A DNA stretch of 40,310 nt from Betaproteobacteria bacterium (GTDB taxonomy: Bacteria; Pseudomonadota; Gammaproteobacteria; Burkholderiales; Burkholderiaceae_D): assembly GCA_013287275.1 (NCBI GenBank), contig JABDED010000022.1:1-40310 (forward strand). The letters run 5' to 3'. The position numbers and the translations under genes were made by a program. Shown piece by piece: positions 31,418 to 38,698 of the stretch. Position 1 is the stretch's first letter, and every line of letters starts with the position of its first letter. The notes beneath the pieces were generated by a model. That model saw only the letters and a list, made by a program, of their open reading frames with translations. It was not told the origin of the DNA and made no database searches.

Positions 31418-32095
31418 TTGCCTGCCCACGACTCATCGGCACTCAAAGGCCGGTACCGCGCCTTGCTCTTCGATATGGACGGCACCGTCCTCAACTCGAT
31501 CGCCGCTGCAGAACGCATCTGGCGCACATGGGCGCTGCGCCATGGCCTCGATGTAGCAGCCTTCCTGCCGACTATACACGGCGCCCGCTCGGTAGACACG
31601 GTGGCGCGATTGGCGTTGCCTGGCGTAGATGCGGAAGCAGAAGCCTGCGGGATTACACAAGCGGAAATTGACGACGTAGACGGTATAGTCGAAGTACCTG
31701 GCGCCATCAGTTTCTTGAATTCGCTGCCCACAGCCAGCTGGGCCATCGTGACCTCCGCTCCGAAGGCCTTGGCCATCCGCCGCCTGAAAGCAGCCGGCAT
31801 CCCCATTCCGCCTGTGCTGGTGACGTCCGAGGATGTCGCCGCCGGCAAGCCCAACCCTGACTGCTACTTGCTGGCAACCCGCAAGCTGGGCGTCAATGCC
31901 GGCGGCTGCCTGATTTTCGAAGATGCCGCTGTCGGCATACTCGCCGGCGAGGCAGCAGGCGCAAAAGTGCTAGTTGTGACGGCTACCCATGCCCATACTA
32001 TGGATACCCGCCATGCATCGATCCGCAGTTATGAGAGATTGCTAGCCAGCGTCGACCGGGACGGCTTGATCCTGCTTGAAGAACGGCCCATATAG
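31418..32095 (+). CDS. HAD-family phosphatase (sugar-phosphatase / phosphoglycolate-like)
   Basis: HAD-superfamily hydrolase of 225 residues with a helical cap inserted early. Motif I is LLFDMDGTVLNS with the nucleophile Asp and acid/base Asp; motif II is AIVTSAP; motif III includes the Lys of AAGKPNPDCYLLA; motif IV is IFEDAAVGILAGEAAGAK. Cap residues AERIWRTWALRHGL and IHGARSVDTVARL resemble those of the YfbT/HxpA sugar phosphatases. TTG at 31418 is assumed as start because AAGGA lies eight bases upstream; TTG at 31412 is another option, and no ATG exists before the catalytic motif. A palindromic element follows. Confidence 0.82.
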   Translation: MPAHDSSALKGRYRALLFDMDGTVLNSIAAAERIWRTWALRHGLDVAAFLPTIHGARSVDTVARLALPGVDAEAEACGITQAEIDDVDGIVEVPGAISFLNSLPTASWAIVTSAPKALAIRRLKAAGIPIPPVLVTSEDVAAGKPNPDCYLLATRKLGVNAGGCLIFEDAAVGILAGEAAGAKVLVVTATHAHTMDTRHASIRSYERLLASVDRDGLILLEERPI

Positions 32096-32112
32096 CCAGC
32101 TGCAAGATGTAT

Positions 32113-32296
32113 CGTAGGGTGCAATGGGCTTCATCTATTGCACCGTTTTACATCTACCGATTGAGATATTAAAAGTGTCGCGTGCAAGTCGAGCCTGCAA
32201 TCAAGCGCATCAAGAACCGGGAAGATATTTTGGCTTCCGCGAAATCCTCAGGTTGATCAAGAGCGGTGCAATAGATAGAGCCCATTGCACCCTACG
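32113..32296. repeat. REP/BIME-like element (GTAGGGTGCAAT type), copy B
   Basis: A 184-bp unit. Its left end (32113-32145) and right end (32263-32296) are inverted copies over 32-34 bases with two or three differences in the centre. Each half is a hairpin GGTGCAAT...ATTGCACC. The 117 bases between them have no resemblance to the interior of copy A. It lies between the HAD gene and the small minus-strand ORF. Confidence 0.82.
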
Positions 32297-32333
32297 ATCT
32301 TTGCCATATCCTTGTACTACCCCGGCATTCACT

Positions 32334-32480
32334 TCATTGATCTTCTTCATCAAGTAGAACGAAATCGCCTTCTTCATCCCGCTCGAATTTGCTGCCTATT
32401 TCTGCATCGATGAATGGAATAATACGGGGAAGATATGGCCGTGTGTTGGTCCAGCCATCATTTTTAAAGCCCAGGTGCAT
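32334..32480 (-). CDS. Small ORF overlapping the 3' end of the phage-type replication gene
   Basis: An ATG-initiated frame of 48 residues, MHLGFKNDGWTNTRPYLP then RIIPFIDAEIGSKF and a strongly acidic end (ERDEEGDFVLLDEEDQ). Its start codon lies inside the last codons of the replication-type gene and it overlaps that gene by 17 bases in another frame, an arrangement typical of translationally coupled phage genes. Composition is protein-like. No family was recognised and there is no clear Shine-Dalgarno; it could also be the tail of a frameshifted gene. Confidence 0.5.
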   Translation of the reverse strand: MHLGFKNDGWTNTRPYLPRIIPFIDAEIGSKFERDEEGDFVLLDEEDQ

Positions 32481-33222
32481 ACTTCGCCCGCGACAACGCT
32501 CTTGCAATCACAGGCCCAGGCTTGCTGAACTCATCGTCGGCATCATTCTGAGCAGCAGTGCCGCCACCCATCTCCATGCGGCGCAGCCGTTCATACAGTT
32601 CTGCTGCAGTTGGCTTGGCCTGGGCTTTTGTTATTTTGCGGTCGCCGGACGCGTCGTCAGCAAGGCTGTCGACAACTAACACGTCAGTGTTAGTGGGGTT
32701 TTGACTTTTGTCTTGCTCTTGTTCTTGCTCCTGTTCTTGTTCTTGGCTTCGAAGCCCCTTCGAGCGGGCTTCCGGGGCGACAACTACCTCGGTGCTGCCC
32801 CTTCTGCAGTGGATCATGCAAAATGCGTCGACATATTTATTGTAAAAAGCCCCTAGGAAGGGATTGTCAGGGAGCCTGTCGTATTCGGACTGCATGCCGG
32901 CCGCTCTTTTGTCCTTGGGATTGAGCTGCGCTTCTACCTGGAAGCGCGCCATCTCCGGCACCCACACCATCTGGCTGTCTTCGTCGTAGTGGCAAAAGCC
33001 TGCTTCGGCGCAGCATCGAAGGGCCTTCGTGGCATCTCCCAGGCTCATGCCGGTTTCATGCACGATGATCGCCTTGGGCAGGTAGTACAGGCCCAGCATA
33101 TTGGACAGCGGCGCGCTCACCAGGTATAGCGCCAGCAGTTGTGCATGGTTGCCGCGTTTGCGCAGTTCCCTGCCGGTGCCGCCTATCCAGAAGGACGGCG
33201 TGATCTTGGCGTAGGGCCTCAT
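32464..33222 (-). CDS. Phage replication-type protein (prophage remnant)
   Basis: Protein of 252 residues. The N-terminal 110 residues (MRPYAKITPSFWIGGTGREL, NHAQLLALYLVSAPLSNMLGLYYLPKAIIVHETGM, ALRCCAEAGFCHYDEDSQMVWVPEMARFQ, DKRAAGMQSEYDRLPDNPFLGAFY) match the winged-helix region of replication initiation proteins found in lambdoid-like and Burkholderiales prophages. A Gln-Glu repeat (EQEQEQEQEQEQ, about residues 161-172) leads into a flexible polar C-terminus. GGAGAC precedes the ATG. No other phage gene is adjacent, apart from the overlapping small ORF, so this looks like an isolated remnant or moron gene. Exact biochemical role unproven. Confidence 0.78.
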   Translation of the reverse strand: MRPYAKITPSFWIGGTGRELRKRGNHAQLLALYLVSAPLSNMLGLYYLPKAIIVHETGMSLGDATKALRCCAEAGFCHYDEDSQMVWVPEMARFQVEAQLNPKDKRAAGMQSEYDRLPDNPFLGAFYNKYVDAFCMIHCRRGSTEVVVAPEARSKGLRSQEQEQEQEQEQDKSQNPTNTDVLVVDSLADDASGDRKITKAQAKPTAAELYERLRRMEMGGGTAAQNDADDEFSKPGPVIARALSRAKYAPGL

Positions 33223-33725
33223 TGCCTGTCTCCTGGCTTGCGTTGATGGGGGTGTTGTTTGTGTGCTGTAAGCGGACAGGCGTCCGTAGTGTCTGTCTGG
33301 TTCATGATGGGCTTCGTTGTTGGATTGGGTTTGCGTACACGACCGGGATTTTGCTCCGGCCTTTGCATTTCCATTTTATGCGTGAATGAATATTAATTTC
33401 AATCTAAAATGGTGAGATCGCTCAAAATATCTATTCGCCTACGTATACATCGATGATTTTTGTTAAAAATACGGACAGAAAAGAAAGATTTTATCAGCGA
33501 ATGGTAATATCGCGAATAGAACGAACGATCGTTTAGTCAAGGTTTTATCGATAAATAGTGGCATTTATCGGCATATTTATGTCAATTTTAGAGTTAATAT
33601 ATTAGTGTTTTGGACTTGAAATTGATTTTTGTTTGTTGATCTCAAGGTAATATGTAATTACAAACCCCAGGATCGGCCCTATCAGGGCCGCACATAAAAT
33701 CAACGGCATCATCAGGAGACCCCGT
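33223..33725. other. AT-rich regulatory gap
   Basis: About 500 bases between divergent genes. It holds the 8-bp inverted repeat at 33549-33570 and the palindrome AACGATCGTT (33524-33533). No coding frame recognised. The AT-rich block 33360-33640 contrasts with the GC-rich surroundings and is compatible with phage or horizontally acquired DNA. Confidence 0.5.
33549..33570. promoter_or_regulatory. Candidate operator upstream of the winged-helix gene
   Basis: CGATAAAT, six bases, ATTTATCG: perfect 8-bp inverted arms, about 155 bases before the regulator gene at 33726. Could be an autoregulatory or phage-repressor site. Confidence 0.35.
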
Positions 33726-34304
33726 ATGTCGGTAACCAAAAGCAAGAGCAAGGCCAGTCTGAGCCAGGCCGCATCCTCCTCTACCGCGAGTGCAAGCGCA
33801 GTGCGCGTGCCCATCGTGTCTTCCGCGCATCTGGCGCAAGGACGCAGTGCGGAGCTGAGCGAATTTGAATTCGGCATGATCATCGCCGGCAACGCGTTCA
33901 ACCGCTGGGCAGTGCGCTGCATGGCGGCGGCCGGCATGAAGGACATGACGATCACCGACGTGCTGGTGCTGCACCACATCAACCATCGCGCGCGCGAAAA
34001 AAAGCTGGCCGACATCGCCTTTATCCTGAACATAGAAGACACGCATATCGTCAATTACTCATTGAAGAAATTGCAGGCGCTGGAACTGGTGCAGACCGAG
34101 AAGCGCGGCAAGGAAGTTTTATATTCCACCAACGAAGCAGGCCAGGCGGTATGCAAGCGCTACTACGATATCCGCGAACAGGTGTTGGTATCCGGCCTGA
34201 CCGGCGACGGCACCGAGAGCTTTGAACTGAGCGAGTTGGCGCGCTTCCTGCGCGTGCTGTCTGGCTTGTATGAGCAGGCGGCGAGGGCGGCGACTTCGTT
34301 ATAA
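33726..34304 (+). CDS. Winged-helix (MarR-like) transcriptional regulator
   Basis: Protein of 192 residues. A 40-residue Ser/Ala/Lys-rich disordered N-terminus precedes a MarR-type DNA-binding domain: FEFGMIIAGNAFNRWAVRCMAA (dimer helix), MTITDVLVLHHINHRAREKKLADIAFILNIEDTHIVNYSLKKLQALELVQTEKRGKEVLYSTNEAG (helix-turn-helix and wing). The C-terminus has DIREQVLVSGL and closes with helices that would dimerise. GGAGACC lies before the ATG. Target genes are unknown; a Cache-domain gene follows at 70 bases on the same strand but has its own candidate promoter. Confidence 0.82.
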   Translation: MSVTKSKSKASLSQAASSSTASASAVRVPIVSSAHLAQGRSAELSEFEFGMIIAGNAFNRWAVRCMAAAGMKDMTITDVLVLHHINHRAREKKLADIAFILNIEDTHIVNYSLKKLQALELVQTEKRGKEVLYSTNEAGQAVCKRYYDIREQVLVSGLTGDGTESFELSELARFLRVLSGLYEQAARAATSL

Positions 34305-34311
34305 AAGAACA

Positions 34312-34339
34312 TTGCTTTGTGAATAGCCTGGCCTAGAAT
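34312..34339 (+). promoter_or_regulatory. Candidate sigma-70 promoter of the Cache-domain gene
   Basis: TTGCTT (34312-34317) and TAGAAT (34334-34339) with a 16-base spacer, about 35 bases before the ATG at 34375. Confidence 0.45.
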
Positions 34340-34374
34340 GATGTTGCAGTTCAATAACAACAGGGGACAATAAG

Positions 34375-34842
34375 ATGAAAAAACTATTCACAACAATCTT
34401 CTTCGCGCTGCTGGCACTGGGCTTCGGCCCGGCCGCGCTGGCCGCAGATAAAGGCAGCGCCGACGAGGCCGTGGCGCTGGTCAAGAAAGCGGCAGCCTAC
34501 CTGAAGGAAAACGGCAAGGAAAAAGCCTTTGCCGAATTCAATAATCCCAAGGGCCAGTTTGTCGTCAAGGACCTGTATGTGTTTGCCTATGCCACCAATG
34601 GCGACGGCATCACGCTGGCGCATGGCGCCAATGCGAAGATGATAGGCAAGAACCTGCTGGAGCTGAAAGACAACGACGGCAAGTTTATCGTGAAGGGCTT
34701 TATCGCCGCGGCCAACAGCAAGGAAGGCAAGGGCTGGGTCGATTACAAATGGCCCAATCCGGTGACCAAGCAGATAGAGCCGAAGAGCACCTATATAGAA
34801 AAAGTCGGCGATGTGCTTATCGGTTGCGGTATTTATAAATAA
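34375..34842 (+). CDS. Periplasmic single-Cache-domain protein
   Basis: Exported protein of 155 residues. Signal peptide MKKLFTTIFFALLALGFGPAALA is cut before ADKGS. The rest is a single Cache (sCache_2) fold as found in chemoreceptors and histidine kinases: DEAVALVKKAAAYLKENGKEKAFAEFNNPKGQFVVKDLYVFAYATNGDGITLAHGANAKMIGKN, then KGWVDYKWPNPVTKQIEPKSTYIEKVGDVLIGCGIY. There is no transmembrane or signalling domain, so it is a free periplasmic ligand-binding protein that may pass a signal to a membrane receptor. GGGGAC lies before the ATG. A very strong hairpin terminator follows. Confidence 0.88.
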   Translation: MKKLFTTIFFALLALGFGPAALAADKGSADEAVALVKKAAAYLKENGKEKAFAEFNNPKGQFVVKDLYVFAYATNGDGITLAHGANAKMIGKNLLELKDNDGKFIVKGFIAAANSKEGKGWVDYKWPNPVTKQIEPKSTYIEKVGDVLIGCGIYK

Positions 34843-34905
34843 ACCTAAGCCACTGAATGACACGCCGGTGCTCTTTTCTGTTTGCGGTGATTTTCACAAA
34901 GCTAG

Positions 34906-34952
34906 ATGAGGGACTGCAGCGCATGCCATGCGCTGCAGTCCCTCATTTTTTT
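34906..34952 (+). terminator. Long perfect hairpin terminator at a convergent gene end
   Basis: The arms at 34906-34925 and 34927-34946 are perfect reverse complements of 20 bases (left arm ATGAGGGACTGCAGCGCATG), followed on the plus strand by TTTTTT. It ends the Cache-domain transcript. The LysR-type gene on the minus strand ends inside the right arm, so the hairpin also marks its mRNA end, although no T-run follows on that strand. Confidence 0.85.
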
Positions 34953-35875
34953 GATCTTTGTCCGACGCGATTGCGATTTTTCTGGACCAGGTCCCCGTAC
35001 TCTCTCAGCTGTCGCCACAGGCGCTCCGCAACGGGCCCGTGTGCAACGTCGCGCCGGCGCGCGGCAAAATGTAGCAGCGTGGCGCCGCGCAGATGCCTTC
35101 CTTCCAGCGACAGCAAGCGCTTCGCCTGGATATCTTCGGCCACCATATGCAGCGGCAGATGCCCCCATGCCAGGCCTTGCACGATCAGTTCGCGCTTCAT
35201 CAATTGGTCTGGAACGCTGCAGGTCCGCGCGCCGTCTATCAGGTAATAACTGGCGCCGGAAGGCTGCTGGCTGGAATCCCGTATCACACACTGCATATAG
35301 GGGCGCATATCGTCCGGGCTCAGGGTATTGCTGATCGCCTGCGCAAGAAAACTTGGGGCGGCGACCGGCACCAGCTTTACCTCGAAAAGTTCAATCGCCT
35401 CGATATTCGGCGAAGGCTTGTCCAGATGATGGAAGATCAGGTCGCAATCGCCATTGCGCAGGCGTTCCCAGGGGCCGCCGATGGCCTCGAATAAAAAATT
35501 CAAGCGGGTTCCGCTGCTCGCAGCGAAAAATCGCCGCAGCATGCCCAGCGTCTCGGGCAAGGGGCACAGGTCGCCCACCACGACCCGCAGTTCAGGTTCT
35601 TCCCCGGCCGCCAGTTGCGCGGCTTCGCGCTTTAATTCATCGAACTGATGCAGGAATAAAATCGCGCGCGAATGAAATGCGGCGCCTTCCGGTGTCAGTG
35701 AAGTGCGGTACGCTTCCCGGTTCAGAAGCGCGATCCCCAGCTGCTCTTCCAGCGACTTGACTGCGGCGTGGACGGTAGGGTGGGTGCGGTGGAGGCGGGC
35801 GGCTGCGGCTGCAAAACTACCCTCTGCCACCAATGCCGCGAAGCATTGCAACTGCAAAAGTGTCGGCTCTGACAT
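34943..35875 (-). CDS. LysR-family transcriptional regulator
   Basis: Regulator of 310 residues. N-terminal winged helix (residues 5-65; LQLQCFAALVAEGSFAAAAARLHRTHPTVHAAVKSLEEQLG) with Thr-His-Pro-Thr-Val-His in the recognition helix, then the two-lobed effector domain (LRVVVGDLCPLPETLGMLRRFF, LIFHHLDKPSPNIEAIEL, LPLHMVAEDI). The C-terminus is basic. It diverges from a quinone-oxidoreductase gene with 104 bases between starts, which suggests that it controls that gene. A CTTT-N8-AAAG element at 35895-35910 lies between them. The effector is unknown. Confidence 0.92.
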   Translation of the reverse strand: MSEPTLLQLQCFAALVAEGSFAAAAARLHRTHPTVHAAVKSLEEQLGIALLNREAYRTSLTPEGAAFHSRAILFLHQFDELKREAAQLAAGEEPELRVVVGDLCPLPETLGMLRRFFAASSGTRLNFLFEAIGGPWERLRNGDCDLIFHHLDKPSPNIEAIELFEVKLVPVAAPSFLAQAISNTLSPDDMRPYMQCVIRDSSQQPSGASYYLIDGARTCSVPDQLMKRELIVQGLAWGHLPLHMVAEDIQAKRLLSLEGRHLRGATLLHFAARRRDVAHGPVAERLWRQLREYGDLVQKNRNRVGQRSKK

Positions 35876-35894
35876 TGTCGTTATTTCCTACTAT

Positions 35895-35910
35895 CTTTGT
35901 ATAAATAAAG
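35895..35910. promoter_or_regulatory. Candidate LysR binding site
   Basis: CTTTGTATAAATAAAG: short inverted arms around an AT centre, 20 bases before the LysR start and 70 bases before the oxidoreductase start. Confidence 0.3.
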
Positions 35911-35979
35911 TAATTTTCTTCGACATAATCTGATATTAGCATGGAGCCTCGATATTCATGGGAATAAGGGGAACTGGGA

Positions 35980-36954
35980 ATGAAGGCAATCGTAAGAAGT
36001 AATTTTGGCGGCCCGGACATGTTGCGGCTAGAGGAAGTGCCGATGCCGGTCCTGGCACCGGGCACGGTGTTGATACAGGTTCGCGCATTCGGCCTGAACC
36101 ATGCCGAACTGTATATGCGACGTGGCGAGTGGGGAAATGTGGCAGCGATCAGCGGGATAGAATGCGTAGGCAGTGTCGTCGCGGATGCGACTCGACGCTT
36201 GCAAGCCGGCCAGACGGTGATGGCCATGATGGGGGGCATGGGCAGGACTATCGACGGCAGCTATGCTGAATATACGCTGGTGCCGGCTGCTAATGTCATA
36301 CCGGTGGATACCTCGCTGGAATGGGATGCGCTCGCCGCCTTGCCGGAAGCCTATGCTGTTGCATGGACCTGCCTGCACCGGAATCTGCATTTGCAGCCGG
36401 GGCAGCGGCTGGTAGTGCGCGGAGGGTCATCCAGCCTGGGGCAGGCCGCGATCGATATCGCTGTGCAGCTGGGTGCCGAGGTGATTGCGACCACGCGCAA
36501 CGCCGGGCGCGCGCCGCTGCTGGCGTCGCTGGGGGCTAGCCATGTAGTGGTTGCGGAGGATGGATTGGCGCCGGCATTGGCAGGGATAGGCGGCAAGGTG
36601 GATGCGGTGCTGGATCTTGTCGGCAATAGCACGATACTCGATTCCCTGGCAGCCACGCAGCGCGGCGGCCACGTATGCCTCGCGGGATTTCTGGGCGGGC
36701 TTGCGCCGATGGTGGATTTCAATCCGCTCAGTCAGATGCCTGGCGGGGTGCAGCTTAGCTTCTTCGGCAGCTTCAGTTTCGGTGACGAGGAATTTCCACT
36801 GTCGGATATACCGATGCAGCAGATCGTCGACATGGCCGCCAATGGCCAGTTGCGGGGCCGCCCGGCTAGGGTCTTTCCATTCACGGAGCTGGCTGCTGCG
36901 CACGCGCTAATGGAGGACAACGCGGCAAATGGAAAATTGGTTGTCGTTGTCTAG
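35980..36954 (+). CDS. Zinc-independent alcohol dehydrogenase / NADPH:quinone reductase-type oxidoreductase
   Basis: Medium-chain dehydrogenase/reductase of 324 residues. The N-terminal GroES-like part (MKAIVRSNFGGPDMLRLEEVPMP, GLNHAELYMRRGEWG, GIECVGSVV) lacks the zinc-binding Cys/His set and so matches quinone reductases and enoyl reductases. The NADP-binding Rossmann fold has GGSSSLGQAAIDIAVQLGAEVIATTRN (from 148) and DAVLDLVGNS. It reduces quinones or alpha,beta-unsaturated carbonyls with NADPH; the substrate is not readable. GGGGA/GGGA precedes the ATG. The divergent LysR gene is the likely regulator. A weak inverted repeat, CCGGCG/CGCCGG (36980-37005), lies behind it without a T-tract. 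Confidence 0.88.
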   Translation: MKAIVRSNFGGPDMLRLEEVPMPVLAPGTVLIQVRAFGLNHAELYMRRGEWGNVAAISGIECVGSVVADATRRLQAGQTVMAMMGGMGRTIDGSYAEYTLVPAANVIPVDTSLEWDALAALPEAYAVAWTCLHRNLHLQPGQRLVVRGGSSSLGQAAIDIAVQLGAEVIATTRNAGRAPLLASLGASHVVVAEDGLAPALAGIGGKVDAVLDLVGNSTILDSLAATQRGGHVCLAGFLGGLAPMVDFNPLSQMPGGVQLSFFGSFSFGDEEFPLSDIPMQQIVDMAANGQLRGRPARVFPFTELAAAHALMEDNAANGKLVVVV

Positions 36955-37005
36955 GATATACAGCGGGATGAAATCACGGCCGGCGTATGGCGATATGAGC
37001 GCCGG

Positions 37006-37530
37006 TTATACTACCCGCCACAGCGCAAACAGCAGCAGCGTATAAAACGCGGCCACGATATCGTCCCACATCACGCCAAAGCCGCCTTTGATATGCTGGT
37101 CGAACCAGCGTATCGGCGGCGGCTTGACCATGTCGAAAAAACGGAACCACAAAAACGCCCAGCATTGCGTAGAAAAATCTGCCGGCACGATGAAGATCAG
37201 CACCAGCCAGAACGCGATGATCTCATCCCATACCATGCTGCCGTGGTCGGCGACGCCCATATTGCGGCCGGTAACCTGGCATGCCCAGACGCCGATGAAA
37301 AATCCGGCGACGATGATGATGGCCCAGTTGAGCGGGGTAAAAATTTCCGGCCAGCGTGCAGTCAGTACATTAAACGCCAGCCATGCAAACAGGGTGCCGG
37401 AAGTGCCGGGCATGATGGGCGACAGGCCGCTGCCGAAACCCTGGGCCAGGAAATGCGCCGGATGCGCCAGCATGAAGCGGGCCGTGGGCTTGCTGACCTT
37501 TGCGGTTTGCCCTTGTTCTAGTGTCGTCAT
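37006..37530 (-). CDS. pgpA: Phosphatidylglycerophosphatase A
   Basis: Inner-membrane lipid phosphatase of 174 residues that makes phosphatidylglycerol. Family blocks: FLAQGFGSGLSPIMPGTSGTLFAWLAF (Gly-Ser-Gly-Leu-Ser-Pro-x-x-P-G-T-x-G-T), GHDGSMVWDE-type sequence here as VADHGSMVWDEIIAFWLVL, and FRFFDMVKPPPIRWFDQHIKGGFGVMWDDIVAAFY with the D-D pair. Three to four hydrophobic helices. The start at 37530 lies 4 bases behind the thiL stop; the alternative start at 37596 would run back into thiL. thiL-pgpA is a usual betaproteobacterial operon. Confidence 0.94.
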   Translation of the reverse strand: MTTLEQGQTAKVSKPTARFMLAHPAHFLAQGFGSGLSPIMPGTSGTLFAWLAFNVLTARWPEIFTPLNWAIIIVAGFFIGVWACQVTGRNMGVADHGSMVWDEIIAFWLVLIFIVPADFSTQCWAFLWFRFFDMVKPPPIRWFDQHIKGGFGVMWDDIVAAFYTLLLFALWRVV

Positions 37531-37534
37531 GGGG

Positions 37535-38527
37535 TCATGCACTGGTGAAGTGGTCGAAGGATTGGATGTCGATGCTGACCGGCTTGCCGTCCGCATCCAG
37601 CAGCTGCAGGCCGCCGGCCTGTTCTATGCTGCCTATGCGCGTGACCGCCGTGCTGCTGGCGGCGCCCGCCGCGACGACCTCGGCACGTTTGGCGGCAGGG
37701 GCGGTGAAGCAGATTTCATAGTCGTCGCCTCCAGCCAGCGTGTATAGCCGGCGGATTTCCCGCGCTTGTTTGGCGAGCACGGGGCCGGCGGGCAGCGCAT
37801 CCAGCTGCAGCACTGCGCCAACGCCGGAGCGCTCCAGGATGTGCCCGAGATCGCCGGCCAGGCCGTCCGAGATGTCCAGCGCCGCATGCGCGATGCCGCG
37901 CAGCGCCAGGCCCAGCTCCACGCGCGGGCTGGGCCGGTGCATGCGCAGCGCCGCCTGCCTGTGTTCATCGTCATCCATGCGTATCAGTCCGGGATGTTCT
38001 TTCCAGTAGCCGGCCAGCGCCAGGCGCGCGTCGCCCAGGGTGCCGGACACCCAGATGTCGTCGCCCACTTTGGCCGCATCGCGCCGCAGCGCCAGCCCGG
38101 GCGGGATCTCGCCGAAGACCGTGATGCAGATGTTCAGCGGTCCCTTGGTGGTATCGCCGCCTATCAGCGCGCATTGGTAGTGGTCGGCCAGGGCCAGCAG
38201 GCCGGCGGAAAACGGCGCCAGCCAGTCCGGATTGGCTTCCGGCAGCGATAGCGCCAGCGTGAACGCCAGTGGCTTGGCGCCCATCGCCGCCAGGTCGGAT
38301 AAATTCACTGCCAGGCATTTGTGGCCGAGCATGGCCGGATCTGCGTCGGGGAAAAAATGCCGGCCGGACACCAGCATATCGCTGGAAATCGCCAGCTGCA
38401 TGCCTGGACTGGGATTGAGCAATGCGCAATCATCGCCTATACCCAGGCCTATGCGCGGATCGGCGCCGGCAGCGCTATGGGAGTGCCGGGCGAAATAGTG
38501 TTTGATGAGATCGAATTCTGACAACAT
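37535..38527 (-). CDS. thiL: Thiamine-monophosphate kinase
   Basis: Phosphorylates thiamine monophosphate to the cofactor thiamine diphosphate with ATP in the cytosol. Length 330 residues, typical of ThiL. Blocks: MLSEFDLIKHYF start, GIGDDCALL (29-37, metal/ATP site), AISSDMLVSGRHF, KCLAVNLSDLAAMGAKP, ALIGGDTTKGP, VSGTLGDARLAL, LDISDGLAGDLGHI and LAGGDDYEICFT. The start at 38527 is chosen because MLSEFD is the family N-terminus. pgpA follows after 4 bases. Confidence 0.95.
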   Translation of the reverse strand: MLSEFDLIKHYFARHSHSAAGADPRIGLGIGDDCALLNPSPGMQLAISSDMLVSGRHFFPDADPAMLGHKCLAVNLSDLAAMGAKPLAFTLALSLPEANPDWLAPFSAGLLALADHYQCALIGGDTTKGPLNICITVFGEIPPGLALRRDAAKVGDDIWVSGTLGDARLALAGYWKEHPGLIRMDDDEHRQAALRMHRPSPRVELGLALRGIAHAALDISDGLAGDLGHILERSGVGAVLQLDALPAGPVLAKQAREIRRLYTLAGGDDYEICFTAPAAKRAEVVAAGAASSTAVTRIGSIEQAGGLQLLDADGKPVSIDIQSFDHFTSA

Positions 38528-38632
38528 GCGGGTATTGTACAGAAGCTTTTCAGCTTGGAATATTTTGGAGTCTTGGGTGATAGGAGCAAGGTTAAGCATC
38601 TGTCTACGAAAAATGCTTATGCAATAATGTTA

Positions 38633-38665
38633 AAAGCCGAATTCCCGGTGAGGAAATTCGGCTTT
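38633..38665 (-). terminator. Terminator of the malic enzyme gene
   Basis: On the minus strand AGCCGAATT pairs with AATTCGGCT over an 11-base loop and is followed by TTTTAAC, 34 bases beyond the maeB stop. Confidence 0.75.
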
Positions 38666-38698
38666 CGCAGCATGCATGCCTCTAATCAGGCAATAGAC

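Noticed and set aside
32700-32760. Repeated CTTGTT/CTTGCT hexamers as a CRISPR or satellite repeat
   Set aside because: They are codons of a Glu-Gln tract inside a gene; there are no spacers.
36980-37005. CCGGCG/CGCCGG hairpin as terminator between the oxidoreductase and pgpA genes
   Set aside because: Short stem and no T-run on either strand.
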